Below, one piece after another: positions 26,902-35,737 of a stretch of DNA of 46,128 nucleotides (position 1 is its first letter; each line of letters starts with the position of its first letter). The notes under the pieces were generated by a model. The model was not told the origin of the DNA. It saw only the letters and a program-made list of their open reading frames with translations, and did not search any database. The stretch comes from Lautropia sp. (GTDB lineage Bacteria > Pseudomonadota > Gammaproteobacteria > Burkholderiales > Burkholderiaceae_E): assembly GCA_030532425.1 (NCBI GenBank), contig JAUNLD010000017.1, positions 1 through 46,128 on the forward strand. The letters run 5' to 3'. The translations under genes were made by a program, and so were the position numbers.

Positions 26902-27914
26902 AGCTGCCGATTACCAAGATGCACGGCGCCGGCAACGATTTCGTGGTGATCGACGGGACGCAGGGCGCGCCCGAACTGACGCGGGCGCAGTGGCGCTGGC
27001 TGGCCGACCGGCATGTGGGCGTGGGCGCCGACCAGATCCTGGTCGTCGAGCGCCCGACGGCCGTGCAGGAGGCGGACGCGGGCCCGGCCGGCCTGGATTT
27101 CGTCTACCGGATCATCAATGCCGACGGCATCGAGGTGGAGCAGTGTGGCAACGGGGCGCGCTGCTTCGTGCGCTTCGTGCACGAGCAGGGGCTGACCGAG
27201 AAGACCCGCATCCGTGTGCTGACCCGTGGCGGCATCATCGCGCCGCGCCTGCTGGATGACGGCATGGTGGAAGTGGACATGGGGCCGCCTTCCTTCGAGC
27301 CGGCCAGCTTGCCTTTCGATGGCACGGGCCTGACGCCGGTGACGCAGGGACAGGCGTTGCGGTGGCCGTTGCGCCTGGGAGAGACGCCGGACGGGGCTGT
27401 TGCCGGAGCAGCGCCCGGGCACCGTCCGGGGCGTGGGCCGGGGGCACAAGGCACGTCGGACACGGGCGAATCGCGGGAGACGGGCCTGCCCGGCGTGGTG
27501 CGGGAGGTGGTGCTGGTGTCGATGGGCAACCCGCACGCGGTGCAGGTGGTGGCCGATGTGCAGACGGCCCCGGTGCGGGCAGAAGGTCCGCTGATCGAGC
27601 AGCATCCCCGCTTTCCGGCGCGGGTCAATGCCGGATTCATGCAGGTGCTGGATGCGCACGAGATTGCGTTGCGGGTGTACGAGCGTGGGGCGGGAGAAAC
27701 CCTGGCCTGCGGGACGGGGGCCTGTGCGGCAGTCGTTGCCGGCATGCAACAGCGGCTGCTCGTTTCGCCGGTACGGGTTCGCGTGCCGGGCGGAACGCTT
27801 ACCATCAGCTGGCAGGGGCCGGGCACGTCGGTCTTTCTGAACGGTCCGGCGCAGACGGTGTTCTCGACCGTGGTCGATGTGCCCGATGATCCCCGGCCGG
27901 GTCTGGTGTGCTGA
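26898..27914 (+). CDS. dapF: Diaminopimelate epimerase
   Basis: 338 residues, about 60 longer than E. coli DapF (274). The two catalytic cysteines are in EQCGNGARC (Cys83) and LACGTGAC (Cys271), and [13 protein letters not shown] opens the protein. It converts LL- to meso-diaminopimelate for lysine and peptidoglycan. The extra length is mainly a Gly/Ala/Pro/Arg-rich insert at about 160-200, before VSMGNPHAV, absent from usual family members. It overlaps the upstream acyltransferase gene by four bases (ATGA), with an AGGAGA about 10 bases before the start. dapF followed by a DUF484 gene and xerC is a widespread proteobacterial order. Confidence 0.96.
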   Translation: MKLPITKMHGAGNDFVVIDGTQGAPELTRAQWRWLADRHVGVGADQILVVERPTAVQEADAGPAGLDFVYRIINADGIEVEQCGNGARCFVRFVHEQGLTEKTRIRVLTRGGIIAPRLLDDGMVEVDMGPPSFEPASLPFDGTGLTPVTQGQALRWPLRLGETPDGAVAGAAPGHRPGRGPGAQGTSDTGESRETGLPGVVREVVLVSMGNPHAVQVVADVQTAPVRAEGPLIEQHPRFPARVNAGFMQVLDAHEIALRVYERGAGETLACGTGACAAVVAGMQQRLLVSPVRVRVPGGTLTISWQGPGTSVFLNGPAQTVFSTVVDVPDDPRPGLVC

Positions 27915-27984
27915 GCAGGGGCCCGTGGGCCGGATCCGGCGCGGCCGGGTGTGGCGCGTGTTGTCTGCAAGTGAGTATTGAGGG

Positions 27985-28725
27985 ATGAACCTTGTATCGC
28001 GTCCGGGCATGGGCCCGGCGGAGGATGTCGATGGGGCCGCGGCCCGGGCGGCCGGGCTGGATGCCGGGCAGGTGCTGGCATGGCTGCGGCAGAACCCGGA
28101 TTTCTTTGAAAGCAACCACGAGTTGCTGAGCCAGCTGACCCTGAAGCATCCCCATGGCGGGCGTGCGATCTCGCTGATCGAGCGGCAGGTGACGGTGCTG
28201 CGTGATGCCAACCGTAGCCTGGAGAAGCGGCTGGCCGACTTTCTGCGCATCGGCCGCGAAAACGATGCGCTGTCGATGAAAATGCAGGGCCTGGCGCATG
28301 CCCTGCTGGGCGAGCGCGATCCGGCCCGGTTGCCGGCACTGCTGTGTCAGGGGTTGCGGCGCGGGTTTGACGTGCCCTTCGTGCTGGTGCGGCTATGGGC
28401 CGAGGTGAACCTGCCCGAGGCCTCGACGGGGCCGGTCAGTGCCAGCCTGCGCCAGTGGGCCGACCAGCTGGAGCATCCCTATTGCGGGCCGTGCTCGCTG
28501 GAAGAGGTGGTGAGCTGGTTCCCCGAGCGGGACGAAGGGCTGGCCTCGATGGCCGTGATGGCATTGCGTGCCGGCAATGAGGCCAAGGCCTTTGGCCTGC
28601 TGGTGATTGCCAGCGATGATGCGCGGCGTTTCCAGGCGGGAATGGGCACGGTGGTGCTGGAGCAGCTGGCCGACATGGCGGGGGCTTCGCTGTCACGGGC
28701 GCTGCCCCCCAGGGCGGCGGCCTGA
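27985..28725 (+). CDS. DUF484 family protein
   Basis: 246 residues. The N-terminal VLAWLRQNPDFFESNHELL, followed by LKHPHGGRAISLIERQVTVL, is diagnostic of DUF484, and the C-terminal two thirds look like a GAF-type domain (LLVIASDDARRFQAGMGTVVLEQLADM). The function is unknown; in many proteobacteria the gene lies between dapF and xerC, as here, and may serve the recombinase or cell-envelope genes around it. A short coiled-coil region is likely at about 60-95. It begins 70 bases after dapF and ends 67 bases before the called xerC start. Confidence 0.88.
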   Translation: MNLVSRPGMGPAEDVDGAAARAAGLDAGQVLAWLRQNPDFFESNHELLSQLTLKHPHGGRAISLIERQVTVLRDANRSLEKRLADFLRIGRENDALSMKMQGLAHALLGERDPARLPALLCQGLRRGFDVPFVLVRLWAEVNLPEASTGPVSASLRQWADQLEHPYCGPCSLEEVVSWFPERDEGLASMAVMALRAGNEAKAFGLLVIASDDARRFQAGMGTVVLEQLADMAGASLSRALPPRAAA

Positions 28726-28792
28726 AGCCCGCCCTGGCTGGCCCGTCGTGGTGCCGCCGCCAGGGGGATGAGGGCCCGAGGGGGATGATGAC

Positions 28793-29929
28793 ATGGCCAG
28801 TCGTGGCAGGACTGATGGTGGCCAGACGGCGGGGAGCCGGACCGGGGATGGGCCGACCCGGCAGGGTGGTCCGTTCGGCGAGGGGCGCATGGCTGATGAC
28901 GGGATGCCCCGTGGGGGCGCAGCGCTGGATGGCGGGGCGGCAGATCTGCCCGACGAGGGGGTGATGGCGCCGCTGCGGGCCGATGTCGAGCAGTACCTGC
29001 ACCGCTTGCAGACCGAGCGTGGCTATTCTGCCCACACGCTGGCGGCCTACCGGCGCGAGCTGATGGCGTTGCTGGTGGCGGTGAGCGGCTTGCCGGCACC
29101 GGCCTGGCAGGCCATCGATGATCTGCAGATGCGACGCTGGGTGGCCGACGCCGCCCGTGATGGACTGGCGCCGGCGTCGCTGGCGCGTCGCTTGTCGGCC
29201 TGGCGGGGATTTTTTGATGCGCTGGCCCGTGAGGGGCGCTTGCGGATGAATCCTGCGGCCAGCGTGCGTCCGCCCAGGCGCCCCCGCCGTCTGCCCAAGG
29301 CGCTGCCGGTCGATCAGGCGGTGCTGCTGGTGGAGGGGGAGGTGGCGGCCGAGCAGGCTTTCGTGGCGGCCCGGGACCGGGCGATGGCGGAGCTGTTCTA
29401 TTCCAGCGGTTTGCGCCTGTCGGAGCTGACGGCGCTGGACCATTGTTGGCAGGACGCATCAGTGAGCGGCCGCCAGTCGTCGGCCTGGCTGGACCGCCCG
29501 GCGGCCGAGGTGCGGGTGCTGGGCAAGGGGGGACGCCGGCGCACGGTGCCGGTGGGGCGGGCTGCCCTGCAGGCGCTGGAGCACTGGCTGACGGTGCGCG
29601 CGGCCTGGCTGGGCACCCATCCCGCTGCCGATGCTGCCGCGCTGTTCCTGTCGGTGCAGGGGCGACGGCTGACCAACCGGTCGGTACAGCTGCGGCTGGC
29701 GCGGCTGGCCCGTCAGCGGGGCCTGCCCACGCATGTGCATCCCCACGTGCTGCGCCATTCTTTCGCCAGCCACCTGTTGCAGTCATCCGGCGATCTGCGG
29801 GCCGTGCAGGAGCTGCTGGGCCACGCCAGCATCGGGTCCACCCAGATCTATACGGCGCTGGATTTTCAGCATCTGGCCTCGGTTTACGATGCCGCGCACC
29901 CGCGCGCGCGCCGCCGCCCAGGCACCTAG
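28793..29929 (+). CDS. xerC: Site-specific tyrosine recombinase XerC
   Basis: 378 residues as called. An N-terminal SAM-like core-binding domain (YLHRLQTERGYSAHTLAAYRR) precedes a catalytic domain with all active-site residues: Arg208 (GLRLSE), Lys245 (GKGGRRR), His318 and Arg321 (HVLRHSF), His344 (LGHAS) and Tyr353 (IYTALD). With XerD it resolves chromosome dimers at dif. The dapF-DUF484-xerC context marks it as the housekeeping enzyme, not a mobile-element integrase. The first 57 residues are Gly/Arg-rich and unlike the family; an ATG at 28964 would give a more typical 321 residues, so the start is uncertain. Confidence 0.93.
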   Translation: MASRGRTDGGQTAGSRTGDGPTRQGGPFGEGRMADDGMPRGGAALDGGAADLPDEGVMAPLRADVEQYLHRLQTERGYSAHTLAAYRRELMALLVAVSGLPAPAWQAIDDLQMRRWVADAARDGLAPASLARRLSAWRGFFDALAREGRLRMNPAASVRPPRRPRRLPKALPVDQAVLLVEGEVAAEQAFVAARDRAMAELFYSSGLRLSELTALDHCWQDASVSGRQSSAWLDRPAAEVRVLGKGGRRRTVPVGRAALQALEHWLTVRAAWLGTHPAADAAALFLSVQGRRLTNRSVQLRLARLARQRGLPTHVHPHVLRHSFASHLLQSSGDLRAVQELLGHASIGSTQIYTALDFQHLASVYDAAHPRARRRPGT

Positions 29930-30259
29930 CGGGTGTCGTGGCATGTGCCAGCGCATTCCTAGGTGTTTTCCCGAAACAGGGTGGGGCAGGCTGTAATCTG
30001 GGTGTTTCAGCGGCAGGGAGAAGCGGGTTTTATGGCCAAGGCTGTTTCCAATGTTCCGCTTCGCTGAAAGTGTGCAAAATAAGTTTACTTGTTGGCGGGG
30101 CGGGAGCGCGTACAATCCGCGATCCTTCGATGCTGCGTCAGGGAGGCTCCTGACCATGGCATCGTGTCATCGGCCTGGAGCGAACCTGATGCGGCCTTCG
30201 TTCCGGTTTGATCACGTCCCGCGCAGTTGGTCTTTCCGGCAGTTCCGCATAGGTGTGAC
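29930..30259 (+). other. Spacer xerC to COG0523 gene with a promoter and leader hairpin
   Basis: This 330-base gap has no gene. It contains an AT-richer block at about 30070-30120 carrying a sigma-70-like promoter and, in the transcribed leader, a perfect 6-bp hairpin GTCAGG/CCTGAC (30137-30154). A half-palindrome AAGTTTACTT lies at the upstream edge of the promoter. I compared it with Zur and Fur boxes and it does not fit well. Confidence 0.5.
30089..30116 (+). promoter_or_regulatory. Promoter of the COG0523 GTPase-dksA unit
   Basis: TTGTTG (30089-30094), a 16-base spacer and TACAAT (30111-30116) form a reasonable sigma-70 promoter. The mRNA would have a leader of about 140 bases before the GTPase start. 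Confidence 0.55.
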
Positions 30260-31234
30260 ATGGCAAACGATCTGATCCCGACAACCATCCTGACCGGCTT
30301 TCTGGGCAGTGGCAAGACGACGCTGCTGAACAAGATCCTGAAGGACGATCACGGCCTGAAGATTGCCGTCATCGAGAACGAGTTCGGCGAGGAGGGGATC
30401 GACAACGACCTGCTGCTTCAGGGCGACGAACAGATCGTCGAGATGAACAACGGCTGCATCTGCTGTACCGTGCGGGGGGATCTGGTACGCATCCTCACCG
30501 ACCTGAAGACGCGGCGTGATGCGGGCGAGATCAGCTTTGACCGTGTAGTCATCGAGACCACCGGCCTGGCCGATCCCGGCCCGGTGGCCCAGACCTTCTT
30601 CATGGATGACGAGGTGGCGCAGAGCTATCTGCTCGATGCGGTCATCACCGTCGTCGATGCGCTGCATGGCAACCAGCAGCTGGACGAGACCAAGGAGGCG
30701 CAGGCGCAGGTCGGTTTTGCCGACCGCATCCTGATCTCGAAGACCGATCTGGTGAATGACGAGGCGCTGGCAGCACTGCGTCAGCGCCTGGTGCAGATGA
30801 ATCCGCGTGCCCAGATCCGGGCCATCCAGTTCGGCAACGTCGACATCGCCGAGGTGCTCGACATCAAGGGCTTCAACCTGAATGCCGTGCTGGAGGTGGA
30901 CCCCGGCTTTCTGGAGAGCGACGAGCACACGCACAGCGATGCGGTCTCGTCCTTCGTGTTCAAGTCGAAGCGGCCCTTCGACGGCATGAAGCTGGAGGAG
31001 TTCCTGGGCGGCATGATCCAGGTGTATGGTCCGGATCTGCTGCGCTACAAGGGGGTGCTCTACATCAAGGGCTCGCCGCGGCGGATGGTGTTCCAGGGCG
31101 TGCACATGATGATGGGCGCCGATGCAGGCCGCAAGTGGGAAAACAACGAAAAGCCGTCGAGCAAGATGGTCTTCATCGGCCGGAATCTGCCGAAGGACGT
31201 CTTCATCGCCGGTCTCAAGCAGTGCCTTGTGTAA
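30260..31234 (+). CDS. COG0523 (CobW/ZigA-type) GTP-dependent metal chaperone
   Basis: 324 residues of the G3E GTPase family. Walker A GFLGSGKTT (13-21), the family metal motif CICC (66-69) in NNGCICCTVRGDL, ETTGLADPGPV and SKTD for guanine binding are present, followed by a C-terminal CobW domain. No His-rich tail exists. Such proteins load metals, often zinc, onto target enzymes; cobalamin is unlikely since no cob genes are near. It sits directly upstream of a DksA lacking three of four zinc-finger cysteines, a pairing that in other proteobacteria is linked to zinc homeostasis. The ATG at 30260 starts the family-typical LIPTTILTGFLG. Confidence 0.9.
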   Translation: MANDLIPTTILTGFLGSGKTTLLNKILKDDHGLKIAVIENEFGEEGIDNDLLLQGDEQIVEMNNGCICCTVRGDLVRILTDLKTRRDAGEISFDRVVIETTGLADPGPVAQTFFMDDEVAQSYLLDAVITVVDALHGNQQLDETKEAQAQVGFADRILISKTDLVNDEALAALRQRLVQMNPRAQIRAIQFGNVDIAEVLDIKGFNLNAVLEVDPGFLESDEHTHSDAVSSFVFKSKRPFDGMKLEEFLGGMIQVYGPDLLRYKGVLYIKGSPRRMVFQGVHMMMGADAGRKWENNEKPSSKMVFIGRNLPKDVFIAGLKQCLV

Positions 31235-31252
31235 ACCTTCGCTCCCGGTTTT

Positions 31253-31281
31253 TTGACAAGACGACGGGGCGATGACCGAAT
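31253..31281 (+). promoter_or_regulatory. Candidate promoter for dksA
   Basis: A perfect TTGACA at 31253-31258 stands 17 bases before CCGAAT, a weak -10 box. It lies in the 101-base gap before dksA and could give dksA separate transcription. Confidence 0.35.
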
Positions 31282-31335
31282 GCCGGGGGCACGGGCCATC
31301 GTCCGCCAGGTTCTCCGCATCCTGAAGGAGTTTTG

Positions 31336-31761
31336 ATGACGACCACCAGACAGGCCACATTGACCGAAGCCGAAATCCTCGCCATGCCGGAGGCCGATTA
31401 CATGAATCAGGCGCAGCTGGATTTCTTTCGGGAACGCCTGCGCCAGATGGAGCAGGAAATCCGCAACAATGCCGGTGAAACCACCGAGCATCTGCGGGAG
31501 ACCGTGATCGTGCCGGACCCGGCCGACCGGGCGACGATCGAGGAGGAGCATGCGCTGGAGCTGCGCACCCGCGACCGTGAGCGCAAGCTGCTGAAGAAGA
31601 TCGAACAGGCGCTGGCCCAGATCGACAGTGGCGATTATGGCTACTGTGAGGAAACGGGAGACCCGATCGGCATCCCGCGTCTGCTGGCCCGGCCCACGGC
31701 CACCCTGTCGCTGGAGGCCCAGCAGCGGCGCGAACTGCGTCAGAAGCTTTACGGCGACTGA
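31336..31761 (+). CDS. dksA: RNA polymerase-binding transcription factor DksA (Cys-Thr-Ser-Ala finger)
   Basis: 141 residues. The coiled coil has the tip DPADRA (61-66), with acidic residues in the place needed for RNA polymerase secondary-channel activity, then EEHALELRTRDRERKLLKKI. The C-terminal globular region has Cys104, Thr107, Ser125 and Ala128 at the exact spacing of the canonical C-x2-C-x17-C-x2-C zinc finger, so zinc should not be bound in the usual way. Such DksA forms work with ppGpp and do not depend on zinc. The ATG at 31336 has AAGGAG at perfect spacing. An intrinsic terminator follows. Confidence 0.95.
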   Translation: MTTTRQATLTEAEILAMPEADYMNQAQLDFFRERLRQMEQEIRNNAGETTEHLRETVIVPDPADRATIEEEHALELRTRDRERKLLKKIEQALAQIDSGDYGYCEETGDPIGIPRLLARPTATLSLEAQQRRELRQKLYGD

Positions 31762-31832
31762 ACGTCCGTCTGGCCATGACCGGCGGCCTGGGCGGGTGGG
31801 CAGGCTGTTGCCGGAATGCCGCGGTGTTGCAG

Positions 31833-31857
31833 AAAAAGGGGCGCAGGCCCCTTTTTT
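31833..31857 (+). terminator. Intrinsic terminator after dksA
   Basis: AAAAAGGGGC (31833-31842), a GCAG loop and GCCCCTTTTT (31847-31856) form a 10-bp stem followed by more T. The A-run on the left makes it usable in both directions, but no minus-strand gene approaches here. Confidence 0.9.
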
Positions 31858-32026
31858 GTTTGGCCTGAACGGGGGGTGTCGGCCGCCAGGCGGCGCTTGA
31901 AAAGGAGGCAAACCATGATGTCTGCCAACTGGATGGTGTCGACCGACTGACGGGGCATGAACGGTATGGCGGCTGCCGGCCCCGGTGCTACACTGAAATT
32001 CGAGGCCAGTCAGGGGGCATACGCCA

Positions 32027-33349
32027 GTGGGATTCTTCTCCTTTTTCAGCAGGAAAAACAAAAACCGGAGCAAGGGTGATGCTGCCCAGGCGCCGGAGTC
32101 GGCCAATGGGCTGAGCGCCCGCGAGATTGCACGCCGCACCGCCGAGAAGATCGACGAGATCGAATCACAGATGGTGCAGGAGGGCACGTCGCTGGCTGCA
32201 CCGGGGCCTGCCCAGGCGCCGGCCGGGCCGGCGGCAACTCCGCCTGCGGCGACGAGTGATGCCTCGCGCACGATCACCGACCTGGGCAACCGTCTGGCGC
32301 GCCCGCGCGAAGGTGCGATCGAGATTCAAAGCTCGGGCCTGCTGCCGCTGCTGGAAGAAGTGTCGATCCTGTTTGCCAATGGTCAGGTGAACGAGGCGAC
32401 CGTGATGCTGCGCACCGCCATCCACGAGGAGCAGCTGGGCGAGCACACGCGCCTGGCCTGGAAGATGCTGCTGGAGCTGTATCAGGCCAGCGGCCTGCGT
32501 GCCGAGTTCGAGAATCTGGCGGTGGAATACGCCTCGTCCTTCGAGCTGTCGCCGCCGGCCTGGGCCGATGAACTGGTGCCGGCCGTGGCCAGCGACAGCC
32601 CGGCAGCCCTGTCGTCGACGGTGCTGTTTCCGCCGGTGCTCGATGCGCAGATCGTCAAGCAGACCGAGCAGATGAACCGCGCCATCTCGCGCAAGCGCAA
32701 TGTGCGGGTTGATTTCAGCCGCGTCACCAGTGTCGACATGATCGGTGCCGACCTGCTGCTGCGCATCTTTCGTGATTTTCGCAAGGCGCGCCACGAGCTG
32801 ACGGTGTGTGGTGTGGAGGCGCTGGAAAAGGCGCTGGCGCCGATGACCGAGAGCGGACGGCGCGACCCTGACGAGTATGCGTGGCAGTTGCGGCTGATGG
32901 CCTTGCGGATGCTGGGGCGCCAGCAGGATTTCGAGGACCTGGCAATCGATTACTGCGTGACCTACGAGGTGTCGCCGCCATCGTGGGAGCCGCTGCCGGA
33001 TTCGGTGACGGTGGTGCTGGCCGACAGCCAGCCGGTGGACGACAGCCCCGAGACGCAGCAGCCTTATGTGGGCGAGACCTTCGTGCTGGCCGGGGTGCTG
33101 ACCGGCCGTGCCGAGGCGATGTTCCACCGGATGCGGGCCTGGGCCGAGCCGCGCCGCGAGGTGATGTTCGATTGCCGTCAGCTGGTGCGTATCGATTTCG
33201 CCTGCGCCAGCGAGCTGTTGAACGAGGTGGTGGCGCTGCAGGCGGCCGGCAAGACGGTGACGATCAATCAGCCCAATTATCTGGTGGCCTATCTGATGAT
33301 CGTGATGGGCCTGGGCGAGCTGGCCGATCTGCGCCTGCGGCACGCCTGA
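32027..33349 (+). CDS. STAS-domain protein with duplicated helical-STAS units
   Basis: 440 residues, no signal peptide. After a Pro/Ala-rich linker the protein has two copies of the same unit. Unit 1 has helices ending EFENLAVEYASSFELSPPAW (about 160-180), then a STAS-like stretch with VRVDFSRVTSVDMIGADLLL; unit 2 has DFEDLAIDYCVTYEVSPPSW (about 305-325), then EVMFDCRQLVRIDFACASEL. STAS domains occur in anti-sigma antagonists and lipid or anion transport; here the role is unknown. The gene lies ahead of hslV/hslU with a 138-base gap. It starts with GTG at 32027 and has an AGGGGG upstream. TACACT at 31989-31994 could be its -10 box. Confidence 0.75.
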   Translation: MGFFSFFSRKNKNRSKGDAAQAPESANGLSAREIARRTAEKIDEIESQMVQEGTSLAAPGPAQAPAGPAATPPAATSDASRTITDLGNRLARPREGAIEIQSSGLLPLLEEVSILFANGQVNEATVMLRTAIHEEQLGEHTRLAWKMLLELYQASGLRAEFENLAVEYASSFELSPPAWADELVPAVASDSPAALSSTVLFPPVLDAQIVKQTEQMNRAISRKRNVRVDFSRVTSVDMIGADLLLRIFRDFRKARHELTVCGVEALEKALAPMTESGRRDPDEYAWQLRLMALRMLGRQQDFEDLAIDYCVTYEVSPPSWEPLPDSVTVVLADSQPVDDSPETQQPYVGETFVLAGVLTGRAEAMFHRMRAWAEPRREVMFDCRQLVRIDFACASELLNEVVALQAAGKTVTINQPNYLVAYLMIVMGLGELADLRLRHA

Positions 33350-33487
33350 CGACGCCGGCGCGGTCCCGCTGGGCCACGTTTCGTGCCCGATCGGCAGCCC
33401 GTGGCCGGTCAGGGGGCGTTGTCGCCCCCATTGAAAAGCCGGAGGCGCCACCCCATGTAGTCCTGAAACCACAACTTCAGGACAATC

Positions 33488-34006
33488 ATGACGACCATCG
33501 TATCGGTGAGGCGTGGCGAGCAGGTGGCTCTGGGCGGTGATGGCCAGGTTACCCTGGGCAACATCGTCATCAAGGGCTCGGCCCGCAAGATCCGTCGCCT
33601 GCATGGCGAGAAGGTGCTGGCCGGTTTTGCCGGTGGCACGGCCGATGCCTTCACCCTCTTCGAGCGCTTCGAGGCGCAACTGGAAAAACACCCGGCCAAT
33701 CTGCTGCGGGCTGCGGTCGAGCTGGCCAAGGAATGGCGCACCGACCGCATGCTGCGCCGGCTGGAGGCCATGCTGGCCGTGGCCGACCGGCAGTATTCCC
33801 TCATCATCACTGGCAACGGCGACGTGCTGGAACCCGAGCATGGTCTGGTGGCCATCGGCTCGGGCGGCGCCTATGCGCAGTCGGCGGCACTGGCCCTGCT
33901 GCAGAACACCGAGCTGGCGCCGGGCGAGATCGTCGCCAAGGCCCTGCAGATTGCCGGTGACCTCGACATCTATACCAACCAGAATCATTCGATCGAGACG
34001 CTATGA
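33488..34006 (+). CDS. hslV: ATP-dependent protease subunit HslV
   Basis: 172 residues, the usual HslV length. It begins MTTIVSVRR, so that Thr2 becomes the N-terminal nucleophile, followed by [27 protein letters not shown] and [12 protein letters not shown]. HslV forms the proteolytic double ring of the bacterial HslUV protease. The stop overlaps the hslU start (ATGA), giving translational coupling. AGGAC a few bases before the ATG serves as ribosome binding site. Confidence 0.98.
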   Translation: MTTIVSVRRGEQVALGGDGQVTLGNIVIKGSARKIRRLHGEKVLAGFAGGTADAFTLFERFEAQLEKHPANLLRAAVELAKEWRTDRMLRRLEAMLAVADRQYSLIITGNGDVLEPEHGLVAIGSGGAYAQSAALALLQNTELAPGEIVAKALQIAGDLDIYTNQNHSIETL

Positions 34007-35355
34007 CGCAGATGACCCCCCAGGAGATCGTCTCCGAACTGGACAAGCACATCATTGGCCAGGACAAGGCCAAGCGGGCGGTGGCGATTGCGTTGCGCAA
34101 CCGCTGGCGCCGGCAGCAGGTGCCCGAGCCGATGCGCCACGAGATCGTGCCGAAGAACATCCTGATGATCGGCCCCACCGGGGTGGGCAAGACCGAAATC
34201 GCCCGGCGGCTGGCCCGCCTGGCCAATGCGCCCTTCATCAAGATCGAGGCCACCAAGTTCACCGAGGTCGGGTATGTTGGCAAGGATGTCGATTCGATCA
34301 TCCGCGATCTGGTCGAGGCGGCGATCAAGGATGAGCGCGATCGTGCCAAGCAGCGCGTCGATGCGCGTGCCCGTGATTTTGCCGAGGAGCGGGTGCTGGA
34401 TGCGCTGTTGCCGCCCGGCTCGCATTCGCGCACACCGCCCAATTACAGCGATCCCGATGCGCCGGCCATCAAGGCCGATGATTCGGTGGCACGACAGAAA
34501 TTCCGCAAGCGTCTGCGTGAAGGGGATCTCGATGACAAGGAAATCGAGATCGACATTGCCCAGCCGATGCCGTCGGTGGGACTGATGGGGCCGGCCGGCA
34601 TGGAGGAGTTCACCCAGCAGCTGCAGGGCATGATGCAGGGATTGCAGGGCAAGCCACGTGCCCGCAAGATGCGCATTGCCGATGCGATGAAGCTGCTGGT
34701 GGACGAAGAGGCCGGCAAGCTGGTCAACGATGAAGAAGTGAAGGTGCAGGCGCTGGCCAATGTCGAGCAGAACGGCATCGTCTTTCTGGACGAGATCGAC
34801 AAGATCGCCGTGCGCAGTGGCGTGCACGGTGGGGATGTCTCGCGCCAGGGCGTGCAGCGTGACCTGCTGCCACTGGTCGAGGGCACGGCGGTCAATACCC
34901 GCCATGGTGTGGTCAAGACCGATCACATCCTGTTCATCGCCTCGGGCGCTTTCCACATGGCCAAGCCCTCCGACCTGGTGCCCGAGTTGCAGGGGCGCTT
35001 CCCCATCCGGGTCGAGCTGGAGTCGCTGTCGGTCGGCGATTTCCGCCGCATCCTGACCGAGACCGATGCCTGCCTGACCAAGCAGTATCAGGCCTTGCTG
35101 GCCACCGAGGAGGTGACGCTGGATTTCCGTGATGATGGCATCCAGAAGCTGGCCGAGACGGCTTTCCATGTCAACGAAGGGACCGAGAACATCGGTGCCC
35201 GGCGCTTGCAGACGGTGATGGAGCGGCTGCTCGAAGAGGTGTCCTATCAGGGCAGCCGTCAGTCGGGCCAGACGGTGGTGATCGACGCGGCCTTTGTCGA
35301 GCAGCGTCTGGGCGATATCGCCCGCGACGAGGATCTGTCGCGCTACGTGCTGTAA
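34003..35355 (+). CDS. hslU: HslU ATPase subunit of the HslUV protease
   Basis: 450 residues (E. coli 443). Walker A GPTGVGKT is at 57-64 and Walker B lies in [12 protein letters not shown]; the pore region [17 protein letters not shown] and the C-terminal tail ending SRYVL, which inserts into HslV, are intact. The AAA+ ring unfolds substrates such as SulA and feeds them to HslV. It overlaps hslV by four bases. The intermediate domain (about 110-240) has a Met/Gln-rich stretch ([16 protein letters not shown]), usual for this family. Confidence 0.98.
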   Translation: MTQMTPQEIVSELDKHIIGQDKAKRAVAIALRNRWRRQQVPEPMRHEIVPKNILMIGPTGVGKTEIARRLARLANAPFIKIEATKFTEVGYVGKDVDSIIRDLVEAAIKDERDRAKQRVDARARDFAEERVLDALLPPGSHSRTPPNYSDPDAPAIKADDSVARQKFRKRLREGDLDDKEIEIDIAQPMPSVGLMGPAGMEEFTQQLQGMMQGLQGKPRARKMRIADAMKLLVDEEAGKLVNDEEVKVQALANVEQNGIVFLDEIDKIAVRSGVHGGDVSRQGVQRDLLPLVEGTAVNTRHGVVKTDHILFIASGAFHMAKPSDLVPELQGRFPIRVELESLSVGDFRRILTETDACLTKQYQALLATEEVTLDFRDDGIQKLAETAFHVNEGTENIGARRLQTVMERLLEEVSYQGSRQSGQTVVIDAAFVEQRLGDIARDEDLSRYVL

Positions 35356-35733
35356 GCGGCGCGGCCGGTACGGACGGTGGTTCGTGCCGGCGTGGCCTTC
35401 GTCCGCCGTTGTGGCGGTGTTGACCCCAGCCGGCAGCTGATGCGGGCAGCTGGTGTGCGTACCCTGCTGGCAGTGGGGATGACGCGCGCGTTGCCTGCAC
35501 GCCACGCGCCGGCTGTCGTGCGGGGGCGAATGGGGGTGCCGTTCAGGGCGCCTGCCGTGCCCGTCCGGCCGCTCCCGGGTCGTCGTGCAGGGGGCGCTTG
35601 TTTAGATTGGCTGCCGGTGGGCAACCCGCTGAGGGCTGCCTGGTCAACCCTGTCTGGAGCCGGCAATCGACATGAAGGACGATACACGGGCGGCATGCCG
35701 CCATGAGGTCCTGTGCGCGCTGGGTGTGCCGGC
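35356..35733 (+). other. Spacer hslU to GGDEF/EAL gene
   Basis: The 378-base gap holds no sizeable gene. A short palindrome GGCGGCATGCCGCC is at 35689-35702. A 21-codon ORF at 35672-35737 runs into the start of the GGDEF/EAL gene. I see no clear terminator for hslU and only weak promoter-like boxes around 35600. Confidence 0.5.
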
Positions 35734-35737
35734 ATGA
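35672..35737 (+). CDS. Possible 21-residue leader ORF overlapping the GGDEF/EAL start
   Basis: ATG at 35672 opens MKDDTRAACRHEVLCALGVPA, whose TGA overlaps the ATG of the next gene (ATGA). A GGAG lies about 13 bases upstream, which is too far to be strong. If translated it would couple to the downstream gene. There is no homology evidence, so it may be chance. Confidence 0.2.
   Translation: MKDDTRAACRHEVLCALGVPA

Noticed and set aside
28793-29929. Tyrosine recombinase as a mobile-element integrase
   Set aside because: The dapF-DUF484-xerC neighbourhood and sequence fit housekeeping XerC; no attachment sites or cargo flank it. It is also far from the AbiE islet.
30070-30100. Zur box upstream of the COG0523 gene
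   Set aside because: AAGTTTACTT is only a partial dyad and does not match the known Zur consensus.
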